Positions 1 to 8,827 of a stretch of 64,000 nucleotides of DNA are shown piece after piece. Position numbers and translations under genes: made by a program. Positions within the stretch are counted from its first letter, which is position 1; the number at the start of each line of letters is the position of its first letter. The DNA lies in NCBI GenBank assembly GCA_963736715.1, contig CAVTQA010000016.1, positions 134,604 to 198,603 of the forward strand, read 5' to 3'. The notes under the pieces were generated by a model, which saw only the letters and a list, made by a program, of their open reading frames with translations, was not told the DNA's origin and made no database searches. Source of the stretch: AP-15 sp963736715. GTDB lineage: Bacteria; Pseudomonadota; Alphaproteobacteria; ATCC43930; CGMCC-115725.

Positions 1-200
1 CAATGGGCCCCGTACCGATCAGGTAAGCGGGGGCAAGTCGCGCAAGATGAATAACGTGGTCTCGATCCAAATTCCGGTAAGTCGTTAACCCTAAATCTAA
101 AGGTATAGCAGCGGGTAACGACGCTCCTTGAATAGTGTCAGGAACTCCTTTCCGTAATATCTCGTTCAACGATAAGGATGGATATAGTCGGAGGTCGTTC

Positions 201-1436
201 GTGAGCAGATCGACATACGGAAATCGAGCGCCATTAACGGCAGTCCGCTTAATCGCATTCTGTGGTCTGCTTGCCACAACACCAGCTTGGGCCGACCCGC
301 CTCAGGACGATCGGTTTCAAACCGACCGGTTTCAGGACAGCCAGCCTCAAATTGCGCAGCCTAAACGCAACTCAAAGCGGGTAGTCCCCCACGTCGACCC
401 GGCTGAGCAGCTACGTCACCAGATGCGCGATGCGATGAACAGGGGTCTCGTCGGCATCGTCTCCGAGGGGACCGACGAGACGGTGGATATGGCACTAGCT
501 CTTACCGCACAAACGGAACACAACCGCTTACGACTCCTACCAATCGCTGGTGCAGGGGCGGCGCAGAACGCCGAGGATGTGATGCTCACCCGCGGCATCG
601 ACTTTGGCATTCTGCAGACCGACGTGCTCGATGACATAAAGCAAAAGCCGCCGTTTCCCGGCGTTGAGAAGTACTTGCAATACATCACCAAACTGTATGA
701 CCGGCAAGTTCAAATCCTCGCTGGACCGGATGTCCAGTCGATCGACGATCTGAGAGGCAAAAAGGTCAACTACGGGCTACGGGACAGCGGAACCTACACG
801 ACCGCAACAGCAATCTTCAAGGCGTTGGGGGTCGAGCCTGAGGCGACAAGCTTACCGCATCCGCTCGCCCTCGATCAGCTGCGGCGCGGAGAAATTTCCG
901 CCTTGGTTTATGTAGGAACAAAACCGTCGCGGATATTCCAAGACATCAGACCGGACGAAAACCTGCACTTCCTGCCGCTCACCGGGAATTTGCCGACCAA
1001 TTATTCGGCTACCACGATAACCTACGAAGATTATCCGGAACTCGTCTCAAAAGATGCTCCGGTCAAAACCGTCGAAGTGGGAACCGTTCTCGTGGCGTAT
1101 AGCTGGCCTCCCAACTCGGAGCGTTACCAGCGAGTGAATCAATTCGTGCAAACGTTTTTTGCACATATCAAGGACATTCAAGCAAGCCGCCCGAAATGGC
1201 GCCCGTTTGATATCACTTCTTCAGTTTCGGGTTGGACTCGGTTTTCCCCGGCCGCGGAATGGCTCAAAAAAGCCGGATTGACCCCCGAGGAAACGAAGAC
1301 GACTGTCGCTCATCTCGACACAACGCAACGTGACGCCCTGTTTGAAGATTTCGTCCAACGCGAAGCCTTGTTCCGGGAATTTGCTACATACGAAAACAAA
1401 CACCGTCAGACAACTCTGGCTTATGACGCTCACTGA
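201..1436 (+). CDS. TAXI-family TRAP-type periplasmic solute-binding protein
   Basis: Likely periplasmic receptor of the TRAP-associated extracytoplasmic immunogenic (TAXI) family, which binds small organic acids or amino acids. I chose the GTG at 201 because GGAGG lies at 190-194 with a six-base spacer; an in-frame GTG at 135 has no comparable site. From 201 the protein begins with a signal peptide (hydrophobic stretch about residues 15-27, likely cleavage after AWA at residue 31). The mature part has the TAXI pattern: a GIVSEGTDETVDMAL-like opening, a GIDFGILQTDVL segment, and the DLRGKKVNYG motif typical of ligand-binding lobes. A short DRFQ repeat lies just after the signal. No TRAP permease is visible nearby, so it is an orphan receptor or works with a distant permease. 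It converges with, and overlaps by 7 bp, the next gene. Confidence 0.8.
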   Translation: MSRSTYGNRAPLTAVRLIAFCGLLATTPAWADPPQDDRFQTDRFQDSQPQIAQPKRNSKRVVPHVDPAEQLRHQMRDAMNRGLVGIVSEGTDETVDMALALTAQTEHNRLRLLPIAGAGAAQNAEDVMLTRGIDFGILQTDVLDDIKQKPPFPGVEKYLQYITKLYDRQVQILAGPDVQSIDDLRGKKVNYGLRDSGTYTTATAIFKALGVEPEATSLPHPLALDQLRRGEISALVYVGTKPSRIFQDIRPDENLHFLPLTGNLPTNYSATTITYEDYPELVSKDAPVKTVEVGTVLVAYSWPPNSERYQRVNQFVQTFFAHIKDIQASRPKWRPFDITSSVSGWTRFSPAAEWLKKAGLTPEETKTTVAHLDTTQRDALFEDFVQREALFREFATYENKHRQTTLAYDAH

Positions 1437-4150
1437 TCGCGAAACCCAGCCCGCCGCAATCCAACGTTGAGGGTCTTCTCCTGCAATGCCCAATATTGCG
1501 GATTGCTGAGCCACGGATTTTCGGCCCGCATCCGGGAGACTGATCGTAGCGCGGGTTTCAGGCGTAATGACTCCGCGAGTGCTGATCTCGCCTTATCCAT
1601 ATCGTTCTTCAGGCCGTAGGCCCCGGCCAGATAGAGGTACGGCACCCAAAGTCGAGGATTCGCGGCACGTGCGGTTTGCAGAAGATCGATCGCTCGATCC
1701 GCCCGCCCCAGCAAAAGCTGACAGGCACCCAATGCCCAATAGGTCATCGCGACGTCGGGGTCATCCGGGCGAAGCCGTATCGCCTGTTCCAGCCGCGGGA
1801 TGGCCGCCTCGGGTTGACCGAGATACAATAAGGTCTCACCGAGGTGCGAATAGGTCCGGGCGTTGTTGGGGTCGAGGGAAATTGCCGTCTCGAACTCGGT
1901 CTGAGCCTCAGGCAGCCGGGTCTGGATCTGCCGAAGAACTCCAAGCGTAAAATGAGCCGCCGCCTGGTTCGAAGCACTTCCCCCATCAACCGCCTCCAGC
2001 AATAGGTGCTCGGCCCGTGGCACGTCCTCCTGCAACACGGGAGACCATCCATCCGCTAATTTGGTGGACAGGATCGAGGCAAGGCCAATTCGAGCTTCGG
2101 TCGACCGCGAATCCAATTCAAAGGCTCGCTCGAAATCGCGGCGGGCATCCTGCCATCCAACCGTGGAATACGGGCGATAGTATAACTCCCACCCACGCAC
2201 TATCAAGTCACGGACGGTAGGATCAAGCTGCTCCCTTTCCTCGCCAACCAGCGAGGTTTTACTTGAGGTGATCTGTCGTTTTTCTGGTTCGAGTGCTTCT
2301 TTATCTTGATCGGGTTCGGCGAATTTCGGCGGATTGTCTGCTGTCTCAGCACGAGATCCCGGCGCTGGCGTTGAAGCCGCGGGCGGTTCCGACGCCGCGG
2401 TGCCCGCTCGGGTACCAGCTGGCGGCATTGAAGGGGATACAAGTGCCGGCTTCTCGCCGCCCCCAGGACGTGACGGCTCCGCCGCCGCAGCAGGTGTGGG
2501 GTTCTTGTCGAGCCAAACATCCTCCATGCGCCAACCGTTGAACAAGCTGTTGACCATGATGGTCAGCCCCTTCAGCTGGGGTTGCCAGCATGTTGCGAAG
2601 CGGTTGTGGAAAAGGATCGGGCGGGCGCCATCCTGCTGCAGCTTTTTATCGATTTCGAAGACGAGACCGCGGCGTTTCTCCTGGTCCCGCTCCATTGATT
2701 GCTGGTCGAACAGCTTGTCGAGTTGGGGATTGCAGTAGCCGGTGTAATTACGGTCAGAGCCGCAGGCATAATTTTCGTAGAACTGCGCATCGGGGTCGTC
2801 GACCCCGAGGCCGGTCAGATTAAGCCCTATCTTATAATCCTTGCGGTAAACCTTGGGAAACCAGGTGGCGCTTTCCACTGTTTCAAGTTCAGCGTCGATG
2901 TATACCTCCCGGAGCTGATCGATCAGAATGACGGCGGGATCGCGAAATGGTGGAGTGTTGCGGACGGAAACCTTGACGGCGAGCCTTTTGTCGGGTCCGT
3001 AGCCGGCCTTCTCCATGATTTTGCGGGCTTCTTCACGGTTCTTGCCAATATCGGGGCCGTAGCCCGGCAATGTCGTCAGCATTTCGGCCGGCATCCCCCA
3101 GACGCCTTGCGGCGGCGGCTGCATGGCACCGCCAATATCGCCATGCCCCTCAGCGAGAATGTCGATAAAGCTCTTGCGGTCGAGCGCAAGGGCCATTGCC
3201 CGGCGTATCTCCGGATTATCGAACGGCGCTGCGTCGCGGTTCACGATCAGATTGGTGCTTTGGTTTGCCGGCTGCAGTTCGCAGACCGCCTGCGGCGCCT
3301 CTTTCTGTACGTCTTTCATCAGCGGCACGGTTAGGCCGAACGGGAAGGTCAGATCGAACTTCCCCGCGACGAAGCCGAGGATCGCCGTCGAGCGATTAGG
3401 GATAATCGTCCATTCAATGCCGTCGAGGTAGGGGCGCCCCTCCTTCCAGTACTGTTCGTTCCGTACGAGCTTGATGGATTCGTTTGGCTTGTAGGAAACG
3501 AATTTGAACGGTCCGGTGCCGATCGGGTGCTGCCGCATCTGCTGGGCCGGAATGTGACAGGGATAAACCGGCGAATAGCCCGACGCTAGCAGAGCAATAA
3601 AGGCCGGCTGCGGCCTCTTCAAATGGAAAGTAACCGTGTCATCTTTGACGCTGACCGCATCCAGGTTGCGGTACCAAGACTTGCGCGGGTTGGTGCGCAG
3701 CTTGTCCGCACCCGTGCCCAGGATCAGGTCCCAGGTGCATTTGACGTCCGCGGCGGTGAAGGGCTTGCCGTCGTGCCAGCTCACTCCTTGCCGGAGCTGA
3801 AAGGTAAGCGCGGTCATATCGGCATTCCATGACCACTTGGTCGCCAGATCGGGTTCGATCGTATCGATCCGGTTCTGCGGCAGGTCCTGTCTAAACAGAA
3901 CCAGGTTGTTGAATACGGCCATCATCGGATTCTGGGCCGAATTGAACGCCTCCTCGTGGATCGACATGCTCGCAGGACTGTCGTATTGGAAGATTCGGAG
4001 CACACCGCCGCGTTTTTGCGCCGATGCCAACTCGATCGGCTTTTTCGGGGAGGCGGCCGGGTGATCGAACCGGGCGATACCGGTCGCCACGATCATCGCT
4101 ACGATAATCGCCGCCACAATAACACTAACTATCAAGGTCCGCAGATTCAT
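1430..4150 (-). CDS. ABC peptide-type solute-binding protein (SBP_bac_5) fused to a C-terminal TPR domain
   Basis: The 906-residue protein has three parts. An N-terminal hydrophobic segment (about residues 5-24) is a signal peptide or anchor. Residues about 45-560 are a family-5 extracellular solute-binding domain, with the usual EPDLATKW, LRQGVSWHDGKPFTAADV and IGTGPFKFVSYKPNESI motifs of dipeptide/nickel/oligopeptide receptors. After a Pro/Ala/Glu-rich linker (about 565-640) comes a TPR region of about 265 residues (RDFERAFELDSRSTEARIGLA, FETAISLDPNNARTYSHLGE) resembling the TPR tail of many class III adenylate cyclases. Family-5 receptors normally stop near 530-600 residues, so the tail is extra. 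No permease or ATPase genes adjoin it. I infer an anchored ligand sensor or a receptor that contacts partners through the TPRs; that role is unproven. The frame is uninterrupted. Confidence 0.82.
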   Translation of the reverse strand: MNLRTLIVSVIVAAIIVAMIVATGIARFDHPAASPKKPIELASAQKRGGVLRIFQYDSPASMSIHEEAFNSAQNPMMAVFNNLVLFRQDLPQNRIDTIEPDLATKWSWNADMTALTFQLRQGVSWHDGKPFTAADVKCTWDLILGTGADKLRTNPRKSWYRNLDAVSVKDDTVTFHLKRPQPAFIALLASGYSPVYPCHIPAQQMRQHPIGTGPFKFVSYKPNESIKLVRNEQYWKEGRPYLDGIEWTIIPNRSTAILGFVAGKFDLTFPFGLTVPLMKDVQKEAPQAVCELQPANQSTNLIVNRDAAPFDNPEIRRAMALALDRKSFIDILAEGHGDIGGAMQPPPQGVWGMPAEMLTTLPGYGPDIGKNREEARKIMEKAGYGPDKRLAVKVSVRNTPPFRDPAVILIDQLREVYIDAELETVESATWFPKVYRKDYKIGLNLTGLGVDDPDAQFYENYACGSDRNYTGYCNPQLDKLFDQQSMERDQEKRRGLVFEIDKKLQQDGARPILFHNRFATCWQPQLKGLTIMVNSLFNGWRMEDVWLDKNPTPAAAAEPSRPGGGEKPALVSPSMPPAGTRAGTAASEPPAASTPAPGSRAETADNPPKFAEPDQDKEALEPEKRQITSSKTSLVGEEREQLDPTVRDLIVRGWELYYRPYSTVGWQDARRDFERAFELDSRSTEARIGLASILSTKLADGWSPVLQEDVPRAEHLLLEAVDGGSASNQAAAHFTLGVLRQIQTRLPEAQTEFETAISLDPNNARTYSHLGETLLYLGQPEAAIPRLEQAIRLRPDDPDVAMTYWALGACQLLLGRADRAIDLLQTARAANPRLWVPYLYLAGAYGLKNDMDKARSALAESLRLKPALRSVSRMRAENPWLSNPQYWALQEKTLNVGLRRAGFRDQ

Positions 4151-4248
4151 TTGCTCTTCGTGGCCTCTCGATGTCCGGCGTGTGAACGCATCGATACCAT
4201 AGATCGCGCGCGGACGCGCGAGCAGCCTGGAACAGCATCGCCAATCAA

Positions 4249-5481
4249 GTGCTGTTCCTGCTGTGCATAATGTATTTCATCTTTTGTAAGGACCGGGTAA
4301 ACATCTTGACGGCGGCGCCGCTGATCCAGAAAGATCTCGGGCTCAGCAACACCGCGCTCGGTTTCGCGTTTTCAGCTCTCGCCTATCCTTATGCGGTCTT
4401 TCAGCTGATCGGCGGCTGGCTCGGCGATAAATTCGATCCGCGTCTGACGCTCGGTGTCTCGGGCTTCGTCGTCTGCGTCTCGACGATGTTGACCGGAGCC
4501 GTCGGCGGCCTTCTTGCGCTCGTCCTCGTTCGGCTCGCCCTCGGTTTCGGCGAGGGGGCGGCGTTTCCGACGGCGACGCGCGCAATGGCAGTCTGGATGT
4601 CGCCCACTCAGTGGGGCTTCGCGCAGGGCATTACCCATTCATTCTCCCGAATGGGTAATGCATTAACCCCGCCGCTGATCGCTTGGCTCATCATGCTTTT
4701 GTCTTGGCGCGGCTCTTTTGTCGTGCTCGGCGTCGCCAGCCTTGTCTGGATGGCGGTCTGGGTCTGGTTTTTCCGCGACGATCCGCGCGAGCATCCCCGC
4801 GTGACCGCGGCCGAGCTCGAGCGGCTGGACACCGGGCGAATGCCGACTGCTGCGCGCCCCAGGGTTCCCTGGCTCAGCCTCGCGCGGCGAGTTCTGCCGG
4901 TGACCGCGGTGGACTTCTGCTACGGCTGGACGTTGTGGCTGTTCCTCAGCTGGATCCCGTCTTTCTTCTTTCAGAATTTCCATCTCAACCTCAAGAATTC
5001 GGCGCTGTTTTCGGCCGGCGTGTTTCTGTCCGGAGTGATCGGCGACACCTTCGGCGGCATCGTCAGCGACCGCATTCTGAAGCGCACCGGCAATTTACGG
5101 CGGGCGCGTTGCTGGGTCATCGCGGGAGGCCTCTTCGGCGGCTTCCTTTTCTTGATCCCGGTGATCTTCGTGCACGAGCTGACTGTGGTTGCGCTGTGCC
5201 TGTCATTGGCGTTCTTCTGCGTCGAGTTGGTCGTGGCCCCGATTTGGGCGGTACCAATGGACATCGCCCCCCGTTATGCCGGCTCGGCTAGCGGCATCAT
5301 GAATTTCGGCTTTGGCGTGGCCGGGATCATCTCGCCCTTCGTGTTCGGCTACGCAATCGACCTGACCGGCAGCTGGACCTTGCCATTCCTCGGATCTATG
5401 GCGTTGTTGCTGATTGGCGCCGGGTTGGCCCTGCGATTGAAGCCCGACCAGCAGTTGTTGGATCAGGCAGTCTCGCCCTGA
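4249..5481 (+). CDS. MFS transporter, anion:cation symporter (ACS) type
   Basis: Inner-membrane major facilitator carrier, probably for an organic anion such as a hexuronate or aromatic acid. It has about twelve hydrophobic segments, a DRVNI motif (residues 15-19) matching the DR-N signature at the end of TM1 in ACS members, and the TM2-3 loop motif GGWLGDKFDPR (residues 55-65). A GTG at 4249 is the first in-frame start, because an in-frame TGA lies at 4183-4185. This start leaves a TM1 with almost no cytoplasmic tail, shorter than usual. The in-frame sequence just upstream (AWNSIANQ) looks like a normal ACS N-terminus, so a small 5' indel may hide the true start, perhaps the ATG at 4171. The gene is divergent from the SBP-TPR gene with about 98 bp between them. 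Confidence 0.85.
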   Translation: MLFLLCIMYFIFCKDRVNILTAAPLIQKDLGLSNTALGFAFSALAYPYAVFQLIGGWLGDKFDPRLTLGVSGFVVCVSTMLTGAVGGLLALVLVRLALGFGEGAAFPTATRAMAVWMSPTQWGFAQGITHSFSRMGNALTPPLIAWLIMLLSWRGSFVVLGVASLVWMAVWVWFFRDDPREHPRVTAAELERLDTGRMPTAARPRVPWLSLARRVLPVTAVDFCYGWTLWLFLSWIPSFFFQNFHLNLKNSALFSAGVFLSGVIGDTFGGIVSDRILKRTGNLRRARCWVIAGGLFGGFLFLIPVIFVHELTVVALCLSLAFFCVELVVAPIWAVPMDIAPRYAGSASGIMNFGFGVAGIISPFVFGYAIDLTGSWTLPFLGSMALLLIGAGLALRLKPDQQLLDQAVSP

Positions 5482-5539
5482 GCACTTCATCTGCGTCAAT
5501 GGATGGGCGCACTTTGTCGAGCCGACGATCGGCCAACAC

Positions 5540-5734
5540 GTGTTCACGTCAAAGGGCGCGGCCGGGGTTGCGGGAGCCAGGTTTGTAGCGTTAGCCGCGA
5601 CGATGGCTGCCCTGGGCATTTTGCCGGTCGGCGGGCTCGCCCTGCTCCTCGGCGTCGAGCGCTTCAAGTCCGAGATCCGCGCCGTCACGAACCTCTTCAG
5701 CAACATTTTCGCTACCGTCGCCGTTGCGCGGTGA
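5540..5734 (+). pseudogene. 3' remnant of a DctA-type dicarboxylate/cation symporter gene
   Basis: This short reading frame encodes only the C-terminal end of a dicarboxylate/amino acid:cation (Na+ or H+) symporter. It shows TSKGAAGVAGARFVALAAT, LPVGGLALLLGVERFKSE, then RAVTNLFSNIFATVAVA. These match the conserved last membrane segments of DctA, where one expects TSKGAAGV, GLALILGVDRFMSE and ARALTNLVGNGVATIVVA. The frame can be read back to about 5480, but that part does not resemble the family, and the first 350 or so residues are absent. It lies 58 bp after the MFS gene on the same strand. I read it as the leftover of a deleted transporter gene. Confidence is high for the family and low for any function. 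Confidence 0.72.
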
Positions 5735-5900
5735 CAGGCCAAAGATGCGGAGCGGGGCTCTATCCGCATGGGAACGTCCTTGAGCGAGATGGAAATCACA
5801 CAATCACCCCGATTCCCCGGACCTCTGACGGCCGCTCTTACCTTGGTCCCCTCCCTTGAGTACTCTCGACTGTCGGATGGTCGACGGAGAGGCAGACTGA

Positions 5901-6788
5901 GTGGGGCGAGCAACAGTCATCGACGGCGCTGCGGTCGCTGCCGAGCTGCGGCGGCGCGTCGCCGAGGTGGCGGTGCACCTGCGTGGTGAGATAGGAACCG
6001 CGCCGGGTCTCGCCACCGTCCTGGTCGGACAGAACCCGGCGAGCCAGGTTTATGTGCGCGCCAAAGGCCGGGCCTGCGCCGGCTCGGGGCTCGCCGCCTC
6101 GGACACTCGCTTGCCGGGCGACATTTCGGAAGCGGGGCTCGCGGCCGAAATCGACAAGCTGAACCACGACGACCGCATCGACGGGGTCCTTGTTCAGCTG
6201 CCGTTGCCGCGGCAGATCGATCCGCATCGGATCTTGGGTGCGATAGACCCGGCCAAGGATGTGGACGGATTTCACCCGATCAATGTCGGGCGTTTGTGGA
6301 GCGGGCTTCCAACGATGGTGCCTTGCACCCCGCAGGGCTGTCTGCGCCTGTTGCGTACCGTGCGCCCCAACCTGGCTGGGCTCGACGCGGTCGTCATCGG
6401 TCGCTCGAACATCGTCGGAAAACCGTTGGCGGCGTTGCTGATCGAGGCCGATTGCACCATCACGATGATCCACTCGAAAACCCGTGACGCACGCCAGATC
6501 GCCCGTCGCGCCGACATTCTGATCGCGGCGGCCGGCCAGCCGGGAATGGTCAAGGCCGACTGGGTGAAGCCGGGAGCCACGGTCATCGACATCGGTATCA
6601 GCGCCGTGGCGGATCCAGAAGGACGCAACCGAGTTGTCGGGGACGTCGATTTCGCCTCTGTCAGCGAGACCGCCGGGGCGATCACCCCGGTGCCCGGCGG
6701 AGTAGGCCCGATGACGATCGCCTGTCTGCTGCTCAACACCTTGCTCGCAGCCTGCCGCCGCCGTGGTCTTCCCGATCCGGCGTTCTAA
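5901..6788 (+). CDS. folD: Bifunctional methylenetetrahydrofolate dehydrogenase / methenyltetrahydrofolate cyclohydrolase
   Basis: Cytosolic one-carbon enzyme that interconverts 5,10-methylene-THF and 10-formyl-THF using NADP. The 295-residue length is normal for FolD. Visible active-site elements are the YVRAK segment with Tyr51 and Lys55 (the YxxxK catalytic pair), VQLPLP at 98-103, KDVDGFHP with Asp122 (equivalent to Asp121 in E. coli), the nucleotide-binding VVIGRSNIVGKP segment near residue 165, and PGGVGPMT near the C-terminus. Translation starts at GTG 5901. It stands alone, with no other folate gene beside it; the pair of secreted-protein genes follows on the same strand. Confidence 0.95.
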   Translation: MGRATVIDGAAVAAELRRRVAEVAVHLRGEIGTAPGLATVLVGQNPASQVYVRAKGRACAGSGLAASDTRLPGDISEAGLAAEIDKLNHDDRIDGVLVQLPLPRQIDPHRILGAIDPAKDVDGFHPINVGRLWSGLPTMVPCTPQGCLRLLRTVRPNLAGLDAVVIGRSNIVGKPLAALLIEADCTITMIHSKTRDARQIARRADILIAAAGQPGMVKADWVKPGATVIDIGISAVADPEGRNRVVGDVDFASVSETAGAITPVPGGVGPMTIACLLLNTLLAACRRRGLPDPAF

Positions 6789-6880
6789 GTAGGCACATTT
6801 CCAAGGACGCGCCCGCGCGGAACAGCAATCCGTCATTGGTGTTCGCTCCTTATGAGAAAAATTCTGAAACGGTGAGGATC

Positions 6881-7438
6881 ATGGTGATCAAGACTGCCGC
6901 GGGCTTGGCTCTTGCAGCTGCCTGCCTTGCGTCGTTTACGGCCATCCGTGGCGCCGGTGCGCAGATGGTCCGAACCCCAGGTCCGATGCCAGGCTATTAC
7001 GGCCCGCAGACTTATCCAGGCTATTACGGCCCTCAGACCTATCCCGGTTACTACGGTCCGCCAGCGTATCAAGGGAGTGCGGTTCAAGGGAATTCGTATC
7101 CAAATTGGCCGTATTCGGGATATCCAACGCCGCCGTCTGCGGCAAGCGGGGGAACGCAAGTCGTGACTAACGGCCCGCAGACCAGCCCGGGCGACACATC
7201 ACCTTCCTGGTCGCCGCAACGTAACGTCGCCGAAAGCGCGCAGTACGACCGGCTGGTGGAAACAAACCCGGCGTTTCGCGACGCGCGCGTCCGCAGGGAA
7301 TGCGGCCCGATCACCGATCCGACGCTCCGAGCCAATTGCGAGGCGAGCTTCGGGCAGTACGAACCGGCCGGTGCTGGGGTGACCGGCTACGGCTCCTCGG
7401 CCGGATCCCGGCCAATTGGGAGCGCCTACGGACACTGA
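6881..7438 (+). CDS. Secreted protein of unknown function with Tyr/Gly/Pro repeats (paralogue of the next gene)
   Basis: I chose the ATG at 6881, which follows a short GAGG; the frame is open further upstream. A clear signal peptide (hydrophobic residues 6-21, likely cleavage after GAGA at residue 27) sends the protein to the periplasm or outside. The mature part starts with three tandem PGYYGP(Q/P)xY units. It continues with a low-complexity Gly/Ser/Pro region and ends in a conserved domain: TNGPQ, WSPQRNV, YDRLVE, FRDARVRRECGPITDP and a second Cys about ten residues later. That last domain recurs in the neighbouring gene, which shows an ancient tandem duplication. Two cysteines around GPITDP could form a disulphide. 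I do not recognise a named family; an envelope or adhesive role is only a guess. Confidence 0.7.
   Translation: MVIKTAAGLALAAACLASFTAIRGAGAQMVRTPGPMPGYYGPQTYPGYYGPQTYPGYYGPPAYQGSAVQGNSYPNWPYSGYPTPPSAASGGTQVVTNGPQTSPGDTSPSWSPQRNVAESAQYDRLVETNPAFRDARVRRECGPITDPTLRANCEASFGQYEPAGAGVTGYGSSAGSRPIGSAYGH
6989..7069 (+). repeat. Three tandem 27-bp coding repeats (PGYYGP(Q/P)xY)
   Basis: Units at 6989-7015, 7016-7042 and 7043-7069 encode PGYYGPQTY, PGYYGPQTY and PGYYGPPAY. The first two differ only at synonymous sites; the third diverges at its end. The array lies just after the signal peptide of the secreted protein. Confidence 0.9.
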
Positions 7439-7579
7439 CATTCCGGGGTCGGTTCTGTGCCCCTGCGGCCCCGCGCCAGGGATCGAGGCGGACGTTTTTT
7501 TGTCACGGCGGATTTCGCGGAACAGCGAAGCCTCCTCCGGCGTTTTCGACCATGGGGCAACTGATCGAGGAGGATAATT

Positions 7580-8071
7580 ATGCTGCCAAAGACTGCAATA
7601 CGCTTAGCCTTTGCAACGGCTTGTTTAACGGCGATCGCGACACTGCCCGCTTATGCCCAAACGATGGGGACGGGTTCGGCGCCCGGCGCTCAGACCTACC
7701 AAGGAAGTACAGCACCTAATTGGTCGCAGGGCAACTCCGGCGCGGGTTCCGCAAACTATGCTCCACAGCCCAATCAGGGCGATATGTCATCCGCTCCGGC
7801 GGGGATGGGCGGAACCGAGGTCATAACCAACGGCCCGCAAGGCTCGCCGCCGTCCAACTGGTCTGCGCAGCAGAACGTCAGGGAAAGCCAACGCTATGAC
7901 AGGCTGCTCGAATCCAGTCGTGCCTTCCGTGAGGCCCGCATGCGCAGAGAATGCGGTCCGATTACGGATCCGGATCTCCGTCAACAATGCCTCGCCAGTT
8001 TCCATCAGGACGAGCCTTACTCGGGCTCCTCCTCGTCGGGCCGGCACACGCGGAGCGATTTGGGCCGCTGA
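7580..8071 (+). CDS. Secreted protein of unknown function, paralogue of the preceding gene
   Basis: The ATG at 7580 has a strong GAGGAGG site a few bases upstream. The 163-residue product has a signal peptide (hydrophobic residues 7-22, likely cleavage after AYA near residue 26). A Gln/Ser/Gly/Asn-rich linker follows, then the same C-terminal domain as its neighbour: GTEVITNGPQGSP, WSAQQNVRESQRYDRL, FREARMRRECGPITDP and a second Cys in CLASF. It lacks the PGYYGP repeats, so the N-terminal linker evolves quickly while the domain is kept. It ends just before a strong intrinsic terminator. The function is unknown; an envelope-associated role is inferred only from secretion. Confidence 0.72.
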   Translation: MLPKTAIRLAFATACLTAIATLPAYAQTMGTGSAPGAQTYQGSTAPNWSQGNSGAGSANYAPQPNQGDMSSAPAGMGGTEVITNGPQGSPPSNWSAQQNVRESQRYDRLLESSRAFREARMRRECGPITDPDLRQQCLASFHQDEPYSGSSSSGRHTRSDLGR

Positions 8072-8090
8072 TCGCTCCAGCTGAGAATAG

Positions 8091-8120
8091 AGGCCGCCCT
8101 CAGCGGGCGGCCTTTATTTT
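8091..8120 (+). terminator. Intrinsic terminator between convergent genes
   Basis: A perfect 9-bp stem (AGGCCGCCC at 8091-8099 pairing with GGGCGGCCT at 8105-8113) with a 5-nt loop is followed by a T-rich tract (TTTATTTT). It ends the secreted-protein gene on the plus strand. It also touches the rpiA stop codon at 8114-8116, so it may serve both converging transcripts. Confidence 0.88.
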
Positions 8121-8827
8121 GCCGCTGGTGCCCGCGAGGGTGGCGTTAACACTTCGACGCCGGTCGTCGAAGCAACGACCACCATGGAGCTGCGCCCGAC
8201 AAAGAGCCCGCTCTCGACCGTCCCGACCGTCATCGCGATGTTTCTTTCAACCTCGGCCGGATCGGCGAGCAGGCCGAACCGGCAATCGAGGATGTAATTG
8301 CCGCTGTCGGTGACATAAGGCTGTTCGCCGGGTGCGTAGCGCCGGTCGGGTGTACAGCCGAGCTTAGCGAGCGCAACCGCGGTCGCCTGCCAGCCGAATT
8401 GAGTGACTTCGACCGGCACCGGGGTGTGCTCGCCGAGCCGCTCGACCAGCTTTTCCTGATCGACCACGATTACCAGCCGGCGGCTCGCTGCAGCAACGAT
8501 CTTCTCGCGCAGCAAGGCGCCCCCGAGGCCCTTGATCAGATCGAGGCTCCCGAGCTCGACCTCGTCCGCGCCGTCGATCGTCAGATCGAGGCTCTGATAT
8601 TCGGCAAAGGTTGCGACCGGAATGCCGACGCCACGGGCCTGGGCTGCCGTGCGCTCGGAGGTCGGGATGCCCACCACCCGAAGCCCGGCGGCGACACGGC
8701 GCCCCAGACCTTCGACCACAAAGAAGGCCGTCGATCCGGTTCCGAGCCCGAGAACCATGCCGTCCTCGACTTCCTCGATGGCGCGCATCGCAGCTGCGCG
8801 CTTCAGCTCGTCACGGTTGGGGGTCAT
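8114..8827 (-). CDS. rpiA: Ribose-5-phosphate isomerase A
   Basis: Interconverts ribose 5-phosphate and ribulose 5-phosphate in the non-oxidative pentose phosphate pathway. The 237-residue length is typical. Signature segments are GLGTGSTA (27-34, phosphate binding), DGADEV (85-90) and KGLGGALLREK (99-109), which carries the catalytic Glu108 in the family's usual place. It is the last gene of the minus-strand sugar-phosphate operon; its start overlaps the pgl stop by 4 bp, which implies translational coupling. Its stop abuts the intrinsic terminator at 8091-8120. Confidence 0.95.
   Translation of the reverse strand: MTPNRDELKRAAAMRAIEEVEDGMVLGLGTGSTAFFVVEGLGRRVAAGLRVVGIPTSERTAAQARGVGIPVATFAEYQSLDLTIDGADEVELGSLDLIKGLGGALLREKIVAAASRRLVIVVDQEKLVERLGEHTPVPVEVTQFGWQATAVALAKLGCTPDRRYAPGEQPYVTDSGNYILDCRFGLLADPAEVERNIAMTVGTVESGLFVGRSSMVVVASTTGVEVLTPPSRAPAAK

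Noticed and set aside
2..88. Short plus-strand frame ending at a TAA near 86-88
   Set aside because: It may be the tail of a gene upstream of the window (NGPRTDQVSGGKSRKMN...), but nothing in it is recognisable.
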